A program made the translations under genes and the position numbers. The notes below the pieces were generated by a model. That model saw only the letters and a list, made by a program, of their open reading frames with translations, ran no database searches and had not been told where the DNA came from. Positions 1-8,185 of a stretch of DNA of 64,000 nt are shown piece after piece (position 1 is the first letter of the stretch; every line of letters begins with the position of its first letter). This DNA comes from Taibaiella koreensis (GTDB taxonomy: Bacteria; Bacteroidota; Bacteroidia; Chitinophagales; Chitinophagaceae), in assembly GCF_003545715.1 (NCBI RefSeq), contig NZ_QVNU01000011.1, forward strand, positions 1 to 64,000, given 5' to 3'.

Positions 1-305
1 TTAGGTATTAGGTATTAGGTATTAGGTATTAGGTATTAGGTATTAGGTATTAGGTATTAGGTATTAGGTATTAGGTATTAGGTATTAGGTATTAGGTATT
101 AGGTATTAGGTATTAGGTATTGGGTATTGGGTATTGGGTATTGGGTATTAGGTATTAGGTATTAGGTATTAGGTATTAGGTATTAGGTATTAGGTATTAG
201 GTATTAGGTATTAGGTATTAGGTATTAGGTATTAGGTATTAGGTATTAGGTATTGGGTATTGGGTATTAGGTATTAGGTATTAGGTATTGGGTATTGGGT
301 ATTGA
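1..305. repeat. 7-bp tandem repeat (TTAGGTA)n
   Basis: About 43 head-to-tail copies of TTAGGTA begin at the window edge, so the true length is unknown. A variant unit, TTGGGTA, occurs in clusters: four copies near 119-147 and pairs near 254-267 and 288-301. Clustering of one variant suggests local homogenisation by slippage or unequal exchange. Stop codons recur in every frame on both strands because 7 is not a multiple of 3, so this is not coding. It is followed by other degenerate repeats. Confidence 0.97.
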
Positions 306-470
306 GATTTGGACCTTGGAATTTAATATTTGTAAATTGTCGCTTGGAATTCAAGCTTTGAAGATTGCCAATTGCCAACTATTCTATTAACATTGGATTT
401 CAATTTTGCCCACTGCCAATTGCCAACTATTTCATCGCGTACTAAGTATTAGAATTTGCCACTTGGAATT
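306..470. repeat. Interspersed degenerate intergenic repeats
   Basis: This AT-rich stretch holds two near-identical copies of ATTGCCAATTGCCAACTATT-like sequence (about 364-384 and 412-432) and three copies of CTTGGAATT (about 314, 343 and 462). No gene is seen. It looks like decayed simple-sequence material continuing from the heptamer array, downstream of the minus-strand gene that ends at 477. Confidence 0.7.
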
Positions 471-476
471 TTCCGA

Positions 477-899
477 TCAAAAGTCGGCACCGCAATGGAA
501 ACAATGCCATTTATCGGAGGCAAAACCCTGGAGCAGCCAGCGCAGCATTGCAGGCCGCTTGCTGTAGTCTTCCTTTCGGGTATTTTTACTGCCGCAATGG
601 ATACAGATACGGTTATTGGGATCCAGCTGGTCAATGTCCTCTTCGTCCCAGAAACCGATAGTCGACTGTACCGCCAGCGCCTCCTGCTCGATCACCGCAA
701 GCACATGCTCGGCCATCGCTTTATCACACTCGGCCACCTGCAGCCTGATGCGCCCGTTGGCTTCGGCCATGTGCCATTGCATAGCGATCGTATGCTCGTT
801 TTGCAGCACACAGGCCATGCCTTCGGCTTCCAGCCTCGACTTGACGATGTGTGCCGTTACATAGTTATCAAAGGTACGCAGGGTAATTAGTCTTGCCAT
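477..899 (-). CDS. DUF2007-type protein with C-terminal zinc ribbon
   Basis: 140 aa. The N-terminal ~70 residues fit the DUF2007 'putative signal transducing protein' fold (an opening MARLITLRTFDNYVTAHIVK segment, then a strand-helix pattern). The C-terminus carries two Cys pairs, CIHCG near residue 98 and CFHCG near 133, which should form a zinc ribbon. No signal peptide or membrane segment is seen. It starts 21 bp after the mqnB stop on the same strand, so the two genes are probably cotranscribed. The molecular role of DUF2007 is not known, and the ribbon could bind nucleic acid or a protein partner. The domain call is moderately sure; function is open. Confidence 0.8.
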   Translation of the reverse strand: MARLITLRTFDNYVTAHIVKSRLEAEGMACVLQNEHTIAMQWHMAEANGRIRLQVAECDKAMAEHVLAVIEQEALAVQSTIGFWDEEDIDQLDPNNRICIHCGSKNTRKEDYSKRPAMLRWLLQGFASDKWHCFHCGADF

Positions 900-920
900 A
901 TAAATACATCTGACGCTTTG

Positions 921-1592
921 CTACTCCGGGATATTGGCGATCAGCCAGCCGTTCAGCTTTTCGATCGCCTCTTTCATTTTCCAGCGGCTCTTGTCGCGGG
1001 GTTCTACATAATTGGAAATACTACGTACCTGCAGGAAAGGGATCTTCTTCCTCAGGCATACATAATGAAAAGCGGCGCCTTCCATGCTTTCCAGGGCGCA
1101 GGCATAATGCTCAGCCCTGCTGCTGATGGTGGTTTCCGTACCGCTTACCGTATTGACCGTAAGGGCCGATACGAAAGGAAGGTTGAGCTTAATGGGAAAA
1201 TCACTGAATGTATTGATCAGCTTTTTATTGATGAAGGGGCGTTCCTGCGCATCCATCAACCCGATATCAAACATATCCCTGAAGCGCCCGTTGTCTTCCA
1301 CACCAAGGTCTCCCAGCACTTCTTCCTGGACGATGACCAACCCACCCAGCGGCAGATTGCGGTCGAAAGCGCCCGCCACACCGGCTTGCAGGCAAAAATG
1401 CGGATCAAAAGCCGCGATACTTTCTGAAAGGTTAAATACCGTTTGCATACTGCCTATGCCCGTGATACAGATGAGGACATCCAGCTGTTCCCGCCGGTAA
1501 TGGTTTTCCGCAATACGTTGACAATGCTGCTCCAGGAATTGCTGTAATGGCTCCAGCTCAAATGTAGTTGCCGCTGCAACCAGTAATCTCAT
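921..1592 (-). CDS. mqnB: Futalosine hydrolase
   Basis: 223 aa, a cytoplasmic member of the nucleoside phosphorylase/hydrolase fold. It should cleave futalosine to dehypoxanthine futalosine and hypoxanthine in the alternative menaquinone pathway. Visible signs are the N-terminal strand with LVAAATTFEL, the glycine-rich QAGVAGAF segment, and the C-terminal SMEGAAFHYVC segment that holds the base-binding Glu region typical of 5'-methylthioadenosine/futalosine nucleosidases. Length fits the family. It leads a probable two-gene operon with the DUF2007 gene. A promoter -7 element lies 19 bp upstream of its ATG. A related nucleosidase of other specificity is the main alternative. Confidence 0.85.
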   Translation of the reverse strand: MRLLVAAATTFELEPLQQFLEQHCQRIAENHYRREQLDVLICITGIGSMQTVFNLSESIAAFDPHFCLQAGVAGAFDRNLPLGGLVIVQEEVLGDLGVEDNGRFRDMFDIGLMDAQERPFINKKLINTFSDFPIKLNLPFVSALTVNTVSGTETTISSRAEHYACALESMEGAAFHYVCLRKKIPFLQVRSISNYVEPRDKSRWKMKEAIEKLNGWLIANIPE

Positions 1593-1610
1593 AGCCTGTT
1601 TTTATTCCGG

Positions 1611-1618
1611 CAAATTTA
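1611..1618 (-). promoter_or_regulatory. -7 promoter element for mqnB
   Basis: TAAATTTG on the minus strand matches the Bacteroidota -7 consensus TAnnTTTG and ends 19 bp before the mqnB start. No TTTG at the right distance is seen for a -33 box, so this is a partial match. Confidence 0.4.
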
Positions 1619-1647
1619 ATCTGTTTATAGCTTTATGGGTAATGTTT

Positions 1648-1678
1648 TTTGCCAAACCTCTGTAAGGTAGTACCTTTG
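1648..1678 (+). promoter_or_regulatory. Promoter of the queD-folE operon
   Basis: TTTG at 1648-1651 and TACCTTTG at 1671-1678 are separated by 19 bp, a full match to the Bacteroidota -33/-7 consensus. The -7 box ends 19 bp before the queD ATG. Confidence 0.75.
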
Positions 1679-1697
1679 CAGAAATCATTAAATTTTT

Positions 1698-2108
1698 ATG
1701 GTATACCTTACACGTGTAGAGCATTTTAATGCTGCGCACAAATTGTATAACCCGGCGTGGAACGAGGAGCAGAACCGTGAAGTATTCGGCAAATGTTCCA
1801 ATGCCAACTGGCATGGCCACAACTACGAACTGCATGTAACTGTGAAGGGCGAGCCTCATCCTGAAACGGGATTTATTTTCAATGCCAAGACATTGGGTAC
1901 CTTGGTAAAAGACATTATAATTGAAAAAATAGACCACAAGAACCTGAACCTGGATGTGGATTTCATGAAAGATAAGTTCACCAGCGCCGAGAACCTCGCC
2001 ATAGGCATATGGAACGAGCTGGAACCGCATGTCGCCCGGGAAGGCGCTACCTTACACGGCATCCGCCTCTACGAAACGCCGAAGATCTATGTGGAGTATT
2101 TCGGCTAG
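1698..2108 (+). CDS. queD: 6-carboxytetrahydropterin synthase / PTPS family
   Basis: 136 aa. It belongs to the 6-pyruvoyl-tetrahydropterin synthase family, which converts 7,8-dihydroneopterin triphosphate, the product of the next gene (FolE), in queuosine or pterin synthesis. The catalytic Cys (C33) and zinc-binding His residues (H14, H39, H41) are visible, with the family pattern C-x5-HGH. A conserved C-terminal Glu segment (RLYETP) is also present. Length is typical. It is the first gene of a two-gene operon with folE, 33 bp apart, behind a good promoter. Whether it acts as QueD or as a biopterin-type synthase cannot be told from sequence alone. Confidence 0.9.
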   Translation: MVYLTRVEHFNAAHKLYNPAWNEEQNREVFGKCSNANWHGHNYELHVTVKGEPHPETGFIFNAKTLGTLVKDIIIEKIDHKNLNLDVDFMKDKFTSAENLAIGIWNELEPHVAREGATLHGIRLYETPKIYVEYFG

Positions 2109-2141
2109 GACTACCGTTCACTTACCAATTCAAGCATTTTA

Positions 2142-2738
2142 ATGGCGTATAAGAAGATTGAGCATTACGACGAAGAGATCACTTCCTCCCTCAAGGATCA
2201 CTATACCAATGTGATAGGCCTGCTGGGCGAAGATTTGCAACGCGATGGCCTGGAGAAGACCCCCGAAAGAGTAGCGAAGGCCATGCAATACCTCACACAG
2301 GGCTACCAGATGGATGCGGCCGAGATCCTGAATTCGGCCAAATTCAAGGAAGACTACAGCGAAATGGTGATCGTGAAAGATATCGAGCTGTACTCTCTTT
2401 GCGAGCACCATATGCTGCCTTTTATCGGCAAAGCGCATATCGCTTATATTCCTAACGGCTATATTACCGGACTCAGCAAGCTTGCCCGTGTGGTAGATTG
2501 CTTTTCGCGCCGTCTGCAGGTACAGGAAAGGCTTACGGAGCAGATATTGCATGCCATCCAGGATGCGCTGCAGCCCCAGGGCGTGGCCGTAGTCATTGAA
2601 GCCAAGCACATGTGTATGATGATGCGGGGAGTGGGCAAACAGAACAGCGTAACCACTACCTCGGCCTTTAGCGGCCAGTTCCATGTGAACGAGACCCGTA
2701 CCGAGTTCCTCAAGCTGATCTCTTCGGAATTAAGCTGA
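2142..2738 (+). CDS. folE: GTP cyclohydrolase I
   Basis: 198 aa. It converts GTP to 7,8-dihydroneopterin triphosphate, the entry step to folate, queuosine and tetrahydropterin. Zinc ligands are visible at C87 (in LCEHHMLPF) and C158 (in KHMCMMMRG), with the signature [10 protein letters not shown] between them. Full length for the family. It sits directly after queD and is followed by a strong rho-independent terminator, so the operon is queD-folE. The pairing supplies substrate to its neighbour. Confidence 0.97.
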   Translation: MAYKKIEHYDEEITSSLKDHYTNVIGLLGEDLQRDGLEKTPERVAKAMQYLTQGYQMDAAEILNSAKFKEDYSEMVIVKDIELYSLCEHHMLPFIGKAHIAYIPNGYITGLSKLARVVDCFSRRLQVQERLTEQILHAIQDALQPQGVAVVIEAKHMCMMMRGVGKQNSVTTTSAFSGQFHVNETRTEFLKLISSELS

Positions 2739-2770
2739 TACCGGTAAGATCATAAACGTCAAAATATGCC

Positions 2771-2803
2771 AGAGCGGTCCGTTCAACAGGACCGCTCTTT
2801 TTT
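2771..2803 (+). terminator. Rho-independent terminator after folE
   Basis: A perfect 10-bp stem (AGAGCGGTCC / GGACCGCTCT) with an 8-nt loop is followed by a run of T. It lies 33 bp after the folE stop. The T run merges into TACCTTTA (2805-2812), a near match to a -7 box that may serve the next gene. Confidence 0.93.
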
Positions 2804-2835
2804 GTACCTTTAGGTTGAACCAACGACCGCAGACT

Positions 2836-3342
2836 ATGGAAGCGCTGTACCTGGTGGCGATATTGCCGCCCGAGCCAGTAGATATGCAGATAAGGCAATT
2901 CAAACAGGAGTTTGCCGAACGTTTTCCCACATTCAAAAGCGCCACGGTATTGCCACATATTACGCTTATTCCTCCCTTCAAAGAAGACAGCGGCAGTGCC
3001 GGTTTCCTGGTGCATGATCTTACGGAGCTGTGCAGCGATTGTCCACCGTTCCTGCTTACGTTATCGGGTTTTCAGCATTTCGGCTCCCACACGATCTATG
3101 CAAGCGTGGGAGAAACGATTGCCCTTAGCCGCCTTTTCAGCAACCTGGCGCGCGGATCCGCTCATCCTCATATGACCATCGGCTACAGGAACAAGAATCG
3201 CAAGGCTTTTCCCCTGGCATGGCAAGCCTTTGAGAACAGGCCCTTCGAAGCTACTTTTGCAGTAACCAGCTATTGGCTGCTACGCTTTGAACATAGCGGC
3301 TGGCAGCCGTTCAGAGAAATCCCGTTACTGAAGGCTTCTTAA
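2836..3342 (+). CDS. 2'-5' RNA ligase / 2H phosphoesterase family protein
   Basis: 168 aa from the ATG at 2836; a TTG seven codons upstream is less likely because it lies almost on the terminator and -7-like box. The two HxT motifs that define the 2H superfamily are present: HIT at residues 41-43 (PHITLIPPF) and HMT at 112-114 (PHMTIGYRN). These proteins hydrolyse or ligate 2',5' or cyclic phosphodiester bonds in RNA or nucleotides. No signal peptide is seen. It is followed closely by the TfoX-like gene on the same strand. The substrate is unknown. Confidence 0.85.
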   Translation: MEALYLVAILPPEPVDMQIRQFKQEFAERFPTFKSATVLPHITLIPPFKEDSGSAGFLVHDLTELCSDCPPFLLTLSGFQHFGSHTIYASVGETIALSRLFSNLARGSAHPHMTIGYRNKNRKAFPLAWQAFENRPFEATFAVTSYWLLRFEHSGWQPFREIPLLKAS

Positions 3343-3363
3343 TATGATCACACAACTATCCAT

Positions 3364-3708
3364 ATGTCCTACGACGAACAGCTGGCCAACCGGGTCAGGG
3401 AAGCCTTATTAATTTATACTACAGAGATCGAAGAGAAAAAAATGTTCAGCGGTCTTTGTTTCATGGTAAAGGGGAAGATGTGCGTCTGCATCAGCAAAGA
3501 CGAGCTTATGTGCCGTATAGGCCCCGAAGCCACCGCAACCGCCCTCGAGCGCAACGATTGCCGGCCGATGATCCATGGCGGCCGTAGCCTGAACGACTAT
3601 GTGTATGTGGCGCCGGAAGGCTACAAGAGCAGGAAAGACTTCGACGGCTGGATCGCAGCCGCCATGGCCTTCAATGGACAAGCCAAGGCTTCAAAAAAGA
3701 AAGCTTAG
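3364..3708 (+). CDS. TfoX N-terminal domain protein
   Basis: 114 aa. It matches the TfoX/Sxy N-terminal domain: a helix with EKKMFSGLCFMVKGKMCVCI, where the KxMFGG-like motif is MFSG, and a later YVYV segment. The C-terminal half of competence regulator TfoX is absent, as in many stand-alone members of unknown role. The tail is Lys-rich. It starts 21 bp after the RNA ligase-like gene, and its stop overlaps the cbpM stop on the other strand by four bases. It should not be taken as a competence regulator without evidence. Confidence 0.8.
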   Translation: MSYDEQLANRVREALLIYTTEIEEKKMFSGLCFMVKGKMCVCISKDELMCRIGPEATATALERNDCRPMIHGGRSLNDYVYVAPEGYKSRKDFDGWIAAAMAFNGQAKASKKKA

Positions 3709-4001
3709 GCCCCGGCCTCATAATGGCTGAGGCCGGCTTCCAATGTCCGTACCTGCTGCTGCAGCGCCCCGATCTTCTGTAACAGGTGATGAATGGTTTC
3801 GATACCGGCTACATTGATGTCGAGGTCCTGGTACCAACGGGTATAACTTTCCAGCTGATCCAGCTGGTCGTAGTCGATGCAGCGCTCTTCATCCTGTTGT
3901 ATAATATGGATCAGACCGCTTTGCTCGAGTTCGTCGATGAAGGACACCTCAGTACGATGGTGGATACAATATTCTGTTATGGTGATTAGCTCCGTTGCCA
4001 T
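3705..4001 (-). CDS. cbpM: Chaperone modulator CbpM family
   Basis: 98 aa. It resembles the MerR-like CbpM/YccK family that binds the J domain of CbpA and blocks its co-chaperone and DNA-binding activity. It shows the N-terminal helix-turn-helix-like segment with a hydrophobic FIDELEQSGLI core and the C-terminal heptad-like helix (HHLLQKIGALQQQVRTLEAGL). It lies 11 bp downstream of the CbpA gene, the arrangement known from other bacteria, which supports the call. It overlaps the TfoX-like gene tail to tail. Confidence 0.8.
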   Translation of the reverse strand: MATELITITEYCIHHRTEVSFIDELEQSGLIHIIQQDEERCIDYDQLDQLESYTRWYQDLDINVAGIETIHHLLQKIGALQQQVRTLEAGLSHYEAGA

Positions 4002-4012
4002 AAGAAAACATT

Positions 4013-4918
4013 TTAGGATGCAGCCAACTGCGCAAACAATTCTTTTTGCTTATCGCTGAGTTGCGTGGGCAGTTTGACATTGAAAGTGATATAGAGATCG
4101 CCGAATTGGCCTTCCTTTTTATAGACCGGGAAACCCTTTGCCTTCAGGCGCAGTTTCGTGCCGTTCTGCGTTTCCGGCTTTACCTTAAGCTTTATTTGTC
4201 CCGCCAGAGTATCTACGGTAACTTCTCCGCCCAGCACCGCCGTATATAGGTCAATATCCATGTGCAGGTACAGGTTATCGCCTTCGCGCCGGAACAAAGG
4301 GTCTTCTTTGATATGGAAGGTGAGGTAGAGGTCGCCGGCGGGTCCACCGTTCATGCCTGGTGCGCCATAGCCCTTCAGCTTGATCTTCTGCCCCTGGGCA
4401 ATGCCGGCATTAACTGTGATCCTTACGTTTTTGCCGTTGATGGTAAACGATTGCTGGTGCGTTGTATAAGCTTCCCGCAGCGAAAGGCTCAGCTCAGCAT
4501 TATAATCCTGGCCTTTAAATACAGACTGCCGCCCACCGCCGCTACGGCTGCCGAACATGGATTCAAAAAAATCAGAAAACTGACCATCGTCAAAGTTGCC
4601 GGAATAATCCTGCCAGTTACCACCGCCACCACCATATTGGTACTGCTGTCCCTGCGCCTCTTGTGCCCGTTGGGCCTGCTCGTATTGCTCGCCGTGTTTC
4701 CAGTTTTCGCCATACTTGTCGTATTGCTTGCGTTTTTCCGGATCGGTAAGCACCTCCTGTGCTTCATTCAGCTGCTGGAATTTTGCTTTGGCTTCCTGGT
4801 CGTCGGGGTTAAGATCGGGATGGTACTTTCGGGCCAGCTTCCGGTAGGCTTTTTTGACCTCTTCGGTAGTCGCATCTTTTTTGATGCCCAACACTTGGTA
4901 GTAATCGATAAAAGCCAT
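4013..4918 (-). CDS. cbpA: DnaJ-class co-chaperone CbpA-like
   Basis: 301 aa from the ATG at 4918, chosen because the J domain starts at once ([11 protein letters not shown]); an in-frame start 15 codons upstream adds only unlike residues. The J domain carries HPD in KYHPDLNP. A Gly/Gln-rich linker follows, then two DnaJ C-terminal substrate-binding domains. The Cys-rich zinc finger of DnaJ is missing, which points to the CbpA/DnaJ type II class. It should stimulate DnaK ATPase and bind unfolded clients. It forms an operon with cbpM. Confidence 0.9.
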   Translation of the reverse strand: MAFIDYYQVLGIKKDATTEEVKKAYRKLARKYHPDLNPDDQEAKAKFQQLNEAQEVLTDPEKRKQYDKYGENWKHGEQYEQAQRAQEAQGQQYQYGGGGGNWQDYSGNFDDGQFSDFFESMFGSRSGGGRQSVFKGQDYNAELSLSLREAYTTHQQSFTINGKNVRITVNAGIAQGQKIKLKGYGAPGMNGGPAGDLYLTFHIKEDPLFRREGDNLYLHMDIDLYTAVLGGEVTVDTLAGQIKLKVKPETQNGTKLRLKAKGFPVYKKEGQFGDLYITFNVKLPTQLSDKQKELFAQLAAS

Positions 4919-4978
4919 AAAAACAAAGCAATATTTAGGGGTTAAAACAAACAACCGCGGCAAAGGTTGAAGACCGGC

Positions 4979-5812
4979 TCAGGGCCCTATCTTCCGCACC
5001 CATTCGGAACGCAACAGTTGCTTATAATATTCTTGATAGCGTTTCATCGCTACTTCATCACCCGGATCAAAGTTGGCAGGTACCACGCTGTTGAGATAGA
5101 GTTTCGTTTTCGTACTGTCGTGTCCGTACTCCAGGGAAAAACTAATGAGCCGGATCGTATCCTTCATTCCCAGTACCGCGTCTTTGATGTAGTAGTTCCT
5201 CACGTGCCAGGGATTACCCTGCATAGCGATGGTATCGGGATACACCTGGTAACCTTGCCGCCTTAAGGCTTCCAGCAATTGTCCGCTGCTCATGCTGAAC
5301 TTGTAATATTTACCGATGGTTATACCCTCTTTTCCTGAATAATAATAGGACTTGGGAGGCGAAGTCGCCATCAAAGCAAAGACGGTAGGCAGCAATATCC
5401 ACGCGGCGTGTGGTTTCGGCACTCTTTGCTCCTCAGTGTGGCTTGCCTGGAGACGGGCGATCAGCCAGCCGGCCAATGGCAGTACCAGCAGCGCCCACAA
5501 GTCGGTGCTATCCACTACTCTCGTGATGGAAATTGGCGCCACCTGGTTATATACCCGGATAAAACCATCGGAAACCGGTAGCTTCCAGAAGACGAAGAAA
5601 AGCGCTGCAGGCAAGATGGCATACTGCCTTAAGCGGGGGAAAAGATAAGCCAGGAACAGCGAAAGCACGATGAGACCGGCGACATCGGAAAGCTTGCCGG
5701 TCAAACCATTGTGCCATAATCCCTTCAAAAGATGATCGTTGAGTACCAGCACCGCCAGGCTCAACAAAAAATAAGGGTTGTATAAAAGGTGTTTGTGGTG
5801 GGTTGCAGGCAT
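4979..5812 (-). CDS. Hypothetical multi-pass membrane protein
   Basis: 277 aa from the ATG at 5812; the longer frame up to 5938 would overlap the VOC gene and lacks a better start. The first half has about five hydrophobic segments (for example PYFLLSLAVLVLNDHLL, LIVLSLFLAYLFPRL, WALLVLPLAGWLIARL). The second half is soluble, with a YYYSGKEGITIGKYYKF segment, and probably faces the periplasm. The family is not recognised. It ends 60 bp from the cbpA start and is preceded closely by the VOC gene, so all may be read from one transcript. Confidence 0.8.
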   Translation of the reverse strand: MPATHHKHLLYNPYFLLSLAVLVLNDHLLKGLWHNGLTGKLSDVAGLIVLSLFLAYLFPRLRQYAILPAALFFVFWKLPVSDGFIRVYNQVAPISITRVVDSTDLWALLVLPLAGWLIARLQASHTEEQRVPKPHAAWILLPTVFALMATSPPKSYYYSGKEGITIGKYYKFSMSSGQLLEALRRQGYQVYPDTIAMQGNPWHVRNYYIKDAVLGMKDTIRLISFSLEYGHDSTKTKLYLNSVVPANFDPGDEVAMKRYQEYYKQLLRSEWVRKIGP

Positions 5813-5844
5813 AGGTATTGGCTGAAAACTAAAGATAAGAAAAA

Positions 5845-6219
5845 TCAGATACGCCAGGGCGGATTCAGACGATTTTCCCCGGCATAATACAGGATCAGTT
5901 GGTTGCCATCGGGATCGCGGAGTCTCGCTTCCCGCCAAAACCAGGGCTTATCTTCCGGCATCGTCTCCATCTTCAGGCCCCCGGCTACCAGTGCGGCAAC
6001 CCTGTTGTCCAGGTCTTCGCATTCCAAGTATATCCATATCCCTTCCCCATCCGGCAAGCGATCGACGAGATGCAATGAAAAGGTGCTTTGACCATCAGGA
6101 CATTCAAAACGGGCGTATCGCGGCAAGGCATCAACGATCAGGCGCATGCCCAGCTGTTGGTAAAAAGAGACCGACTGTTGCAGGTCGAGCGAAGGCAGGG
6201 TTACCTGGTTCAGGTTCAT
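5845..6219 (-). CDS. VOC/glyoxalase superfamily protein
   Basis: 124 aa, one vicinal oxygen chelate domain made of two beta-alpha-beta-beta-beta modules. Typical features are the opening LPSLDLQQSVSFYQQLGM, IYLECEDLDNRVAAL in the second module and the closing ARLRDPDGNQLILYYAG. Metal ligands probably include a His in the first module and a Glu in the second, but the exact set cannot be assigned. Members include antibiotic resistance proteins, dioxygenases and lyases, so the substrate is unknown. It lies 25 bp downstream of the NUDIX gene on the same strand. Confidence 0.85.
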   Translation of the reverse strand: MNLNQVTLPSLDLQQSVSFYQQLGMRLIVDALPRYARFECPDGQSTFSLHLVDRLPDGEGIWIYLECEDLDNRVAALVAGGLKMETMPEDKPWFWREARLRDPDGNQLILYYAGENRLNPPWRI

Positions 6220-6244
6220 AGGTCGCGATAGCTACTGATGCAAG

Positions 6245-6817
6245 TTACGACAATGGATGCTTTATACTGAGGTGCTGTAGCAGCAGTATTGTCTTCGCAT
6301 CGCGTATCGTTCCCTGCGCCACACCATCCAATGCTTCGGCCATGGACAGCTCCAGCACTTCTATGAATTCGTTCTCTGCTGCCAGGCCGCCGCCTTCGCT
6401 TACTTTCATGCTGGTATCGTAAGGTGCAATGAAGTAATGCACCAGCTCGGTAACCGAGGCAGGCGACATATAGCTTTCCATTACCTTTTCGAGCTGCTCC
6501 AGGCAATAGCCCAGCTCTTCGATGGCTTCCCTGCGGATACAGGCTTCAGGCGTTTCTCCCTCTTCCAGCACACCGGCGCAACATTCTGTAAGATACCCGT
6601 CGCCGTTACCATTGAGAAAAGTGGGCAGGCGGAACTGCCGGATCAGCAGCACCGTTTGCCGCGCCGGATCGTAAGGCAATACTGTGGCGCTGTTGGGCCG
6701 TACATAGACTTCGCGCTGCTGCTCCCGGCCATCAGCCCGGAAGCGGACCTGCTTCAGCGTATATTTTTGGTCGGAAAGGATGTCTGTGTCCAAAATGATG
6801 GCCTGATGATGTTCCAT
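6245..6817 (-). CDS. NUDIX hydrolase, NudK-like
   Basis: 190 aa. The full Nudix box is present in GVLEEGETPEACIRREAIEE followed by LGY, matching G-x5-E-x7-REUxEExGU, which binds the catalytic magnesium. The upstream strand VLLIRQFRLPTF and the overall length fit the ADP-sugar/GDP-mannose pyrophosphatase (NudF/NudK) branch. It should split nucleotide sugars to sugar phosphate and nucleoside monophosphate. It is divergent from the DinB gene and probably heads a short operon with the VOC gene. The exact substrate is inferred only by similarity. Confidence 0.88.
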   Translation of the reverse strand: MEHHQAIILDTDILSDQKYTLKQVRFRADGREQQREVYVRPNSATVLPYDPARQTVLLIRQFRLPTFLNGNGDGYLTECCAGVLEEGETPEACIRREAIEELGYCLEQLEKVMESYMSPASVTELVHYFIAPYDTSMKVSEGGGLAAENEFIEVLELSMAEALDGVAQGTIRDAKTILLLQHLSIKHPLS

Positions 6818-6882
6818 AACGACGACGGTATTTACTTTTACAGGAATAAGAACAATTCTCTGTGCAAATAGTTAATAAAGTA

Positions 6883-7359
6883 ATGGAACAAAGAAATACA
6901 CTGATCCGGGAACTAGTCTTCCTGCTGGAAAAAGGTAATGCGCACGCCTCGTTTGAAGACGCCATCGCCGGCGTACCCGCTGAGCTCAGATCGGTACGTC
7001 CCGATACTTTGCCTTATAGTATCTGGGAACTGGCCGAACATATCCGTATTACGCAATGGGATATCGTCGAATTTTGCCTGTCGGACAAGCACCAATCACC
7101 CAAATGGCCCGACGAATACTGGCCCGGCGCCAAAGAGAAGATCAGCGATGAGGATTGGGAAAAAACGGGACAACAGGTAACAAAAGACAGGGAGCGCTTC
7201 GTCGCCCTATTACAGGCAAAGGAAGCCGATCTCTATACGCCTTTCGCTCATGGCGATGGACAAAACCTGTTGCGCGAAGCCTTGCTTATCGCCGACCATA
7301 CGGCATACCATACCGGACAGATTCTCGTCGTACGGCGGCTATTGGGCTGCTGGGATTAA
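6883..7359 (+). CDS. DinB/YfiT family putative metalloenzyme
   Basis: 158 aa from the ATG at 6883; a GTG seven codons upstream is possible but gives no extra domain sequence. It is a four-helix bundle of the DinB type with the usual three His metal ligands: H53 (AEHIRITQWD), H139 and H143 (IADHTAYHTGQI). Some relatives are thiol-dependent transferases (bacillithiol or mycothiol), but most are uncharacterised. No signal peptide is seen. It is divergently placed to the NUDIX gene. The cellular role is unknown. Confidence 0.85.
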   Translation: MEQRNTLIRELVFLLEKGNAHASFEDAIAGVPAELRSVRPDTLPYSIWELAEHIRITQWDIVEFCLSDKHQSPKWPDEYWPGAKEKISDEDWEKTGQQVTKDRERFVALLQAKEADLYTPFAHGDGQNLLREALLIADHTAYHTGQILVVRRLLGCWD

Positions 7360-7479
7360 CCGCGGCAATGTATTCAGGCCGCTATGCGTCTCCGGCCAGA
7401 TACACCGGATCGGCCGGAACGGCGATGGCCGCCCTGCACGAGCCGGATATACATAGCATCAAGTAAAAACAACTGCCTT

Positions 7480-8172
7480 TTACCCGCATATGAAAAGATA
7501 ACCCTGCCCCTTGAGCGTTATGATCTGAATACGGTCGTCGGCAGCGAAAAAAGCCCGCAGTTTGCGGATATAGACATCAAGGTTTCGGGAGTTGAAGAAA
7601 GAATCGTCGCCCCATACCGTTTGCAGGAGCAAACGGCGGTCAAGCGCTTTATCCCTATGCAGGCATAGCATGCTGAGTATCTGGCTTTCTCTCTGCGACA
7701 GGCGCTTTACTTCTGCGCCAAAATGCAGCTCAAGCTTCCCTGGATAAAAGCGCCAGGCGTTCAGGGACACTTCCTCCGGTAGCTCCGGCTGATTGTCTTT
7801 TTTCTGTTGCTGCAACCGGAGCTGGTTTTCGATACGCGCCATCAGCTCGTCCATGCTAAAGGGTTTACGAATATAATCGGTACCACCGCTGGCGAAACCC
7901 TGTACCAGGTCTTCCGTCTGGCTTTTGGCGGTAAGAAAGATCACCGGCAACTGCGGGAATAGGTTACGGGCAAGATTGCCCAGGGTGAACCCATCGATAT
8001 GAGGCAGCATGACATCCAGCAGGCAGACATCCGGGTTAAATTGGCGAATGACATCGGCCAGGCGGGTACCATCCTTTTTGTGCAGCACCTCGTATCCTTT
8101 CAGGGTAAGGGTTTCCCGTACGATACGGCCCAGGTAAGGCTCGTCTTCTATATAAAGAATCTTCTTTTTCAT
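7480..8172 (-). CDS. OmpR-family response regulator
   Basis: 230 aa from the ATG at 8172, which gives the standard receiver start MKKKILYIEDEP. The receiver domain has the acidic pair E9-D10 and the phospho-acceptor D53 (CLLDVMLP), with the conserved Thr and Lys (FLTAKS, IRKPF). The C-terminal winged helix (VKRLSQRESQILSMLC ... SRNLDVYIRKLRAFF) binds DNA. It starts 13 bp after the stop of the sensor kinase, so the two form one operon and a cognate pair. The target genes are not known; the divergent DUF2723 gene is one candidate. Confidence 0.93.
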   Translation of the reverse strand: MKKKILYIEDEPYLGRIVRETLTLKGYEVLHKKDGTRLADVIRQFNPDVCLLDVMLPHIDGFTLGNLARNLFPQLPVIFLTAKSQTEDLVQGFASGGTDYIRKPFSMDELMARIENQLRLQQQKKDNQPELPEEVSLNAWRFYPGKLELHFGAEVKRLSQRESQILSMLCLHRDKALDRRLLLQTVWGDDSFFNSRNLDVYIRKLRAFFAADDRIQIITLKGQGYLFICG

Positions 8173-8185
8173 AAGGAATAAAGGA

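Noticed and set aside
1-305. CRISPR array or telomere
   Set aside because: The unit is only 7 bp with no spacers, so it is not CRISPR. The resemblance to TTAGGG telomeres is superficial and the array borders ordinary bacterial genes.
3364-3708. Competence regulator TfoX/Sxy
   Set aside because: Only the N-terminal domain is present, and no competence genes are near; a regulatory role in DNA uptake is not supported.
4262-4945. 227-codon plus-strand open frame with hydrophobic runs
   Set aside because: It is antisense to cbpA; the hydrophobic look comes from the reverse complement of the Gln/Glu/Lys-rich J domain and linker.
7360-7479. Small gene between the DinB and response regulator genes
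   Set aside because: Short frames here overlap real genes in other frames and have no recognisable content.
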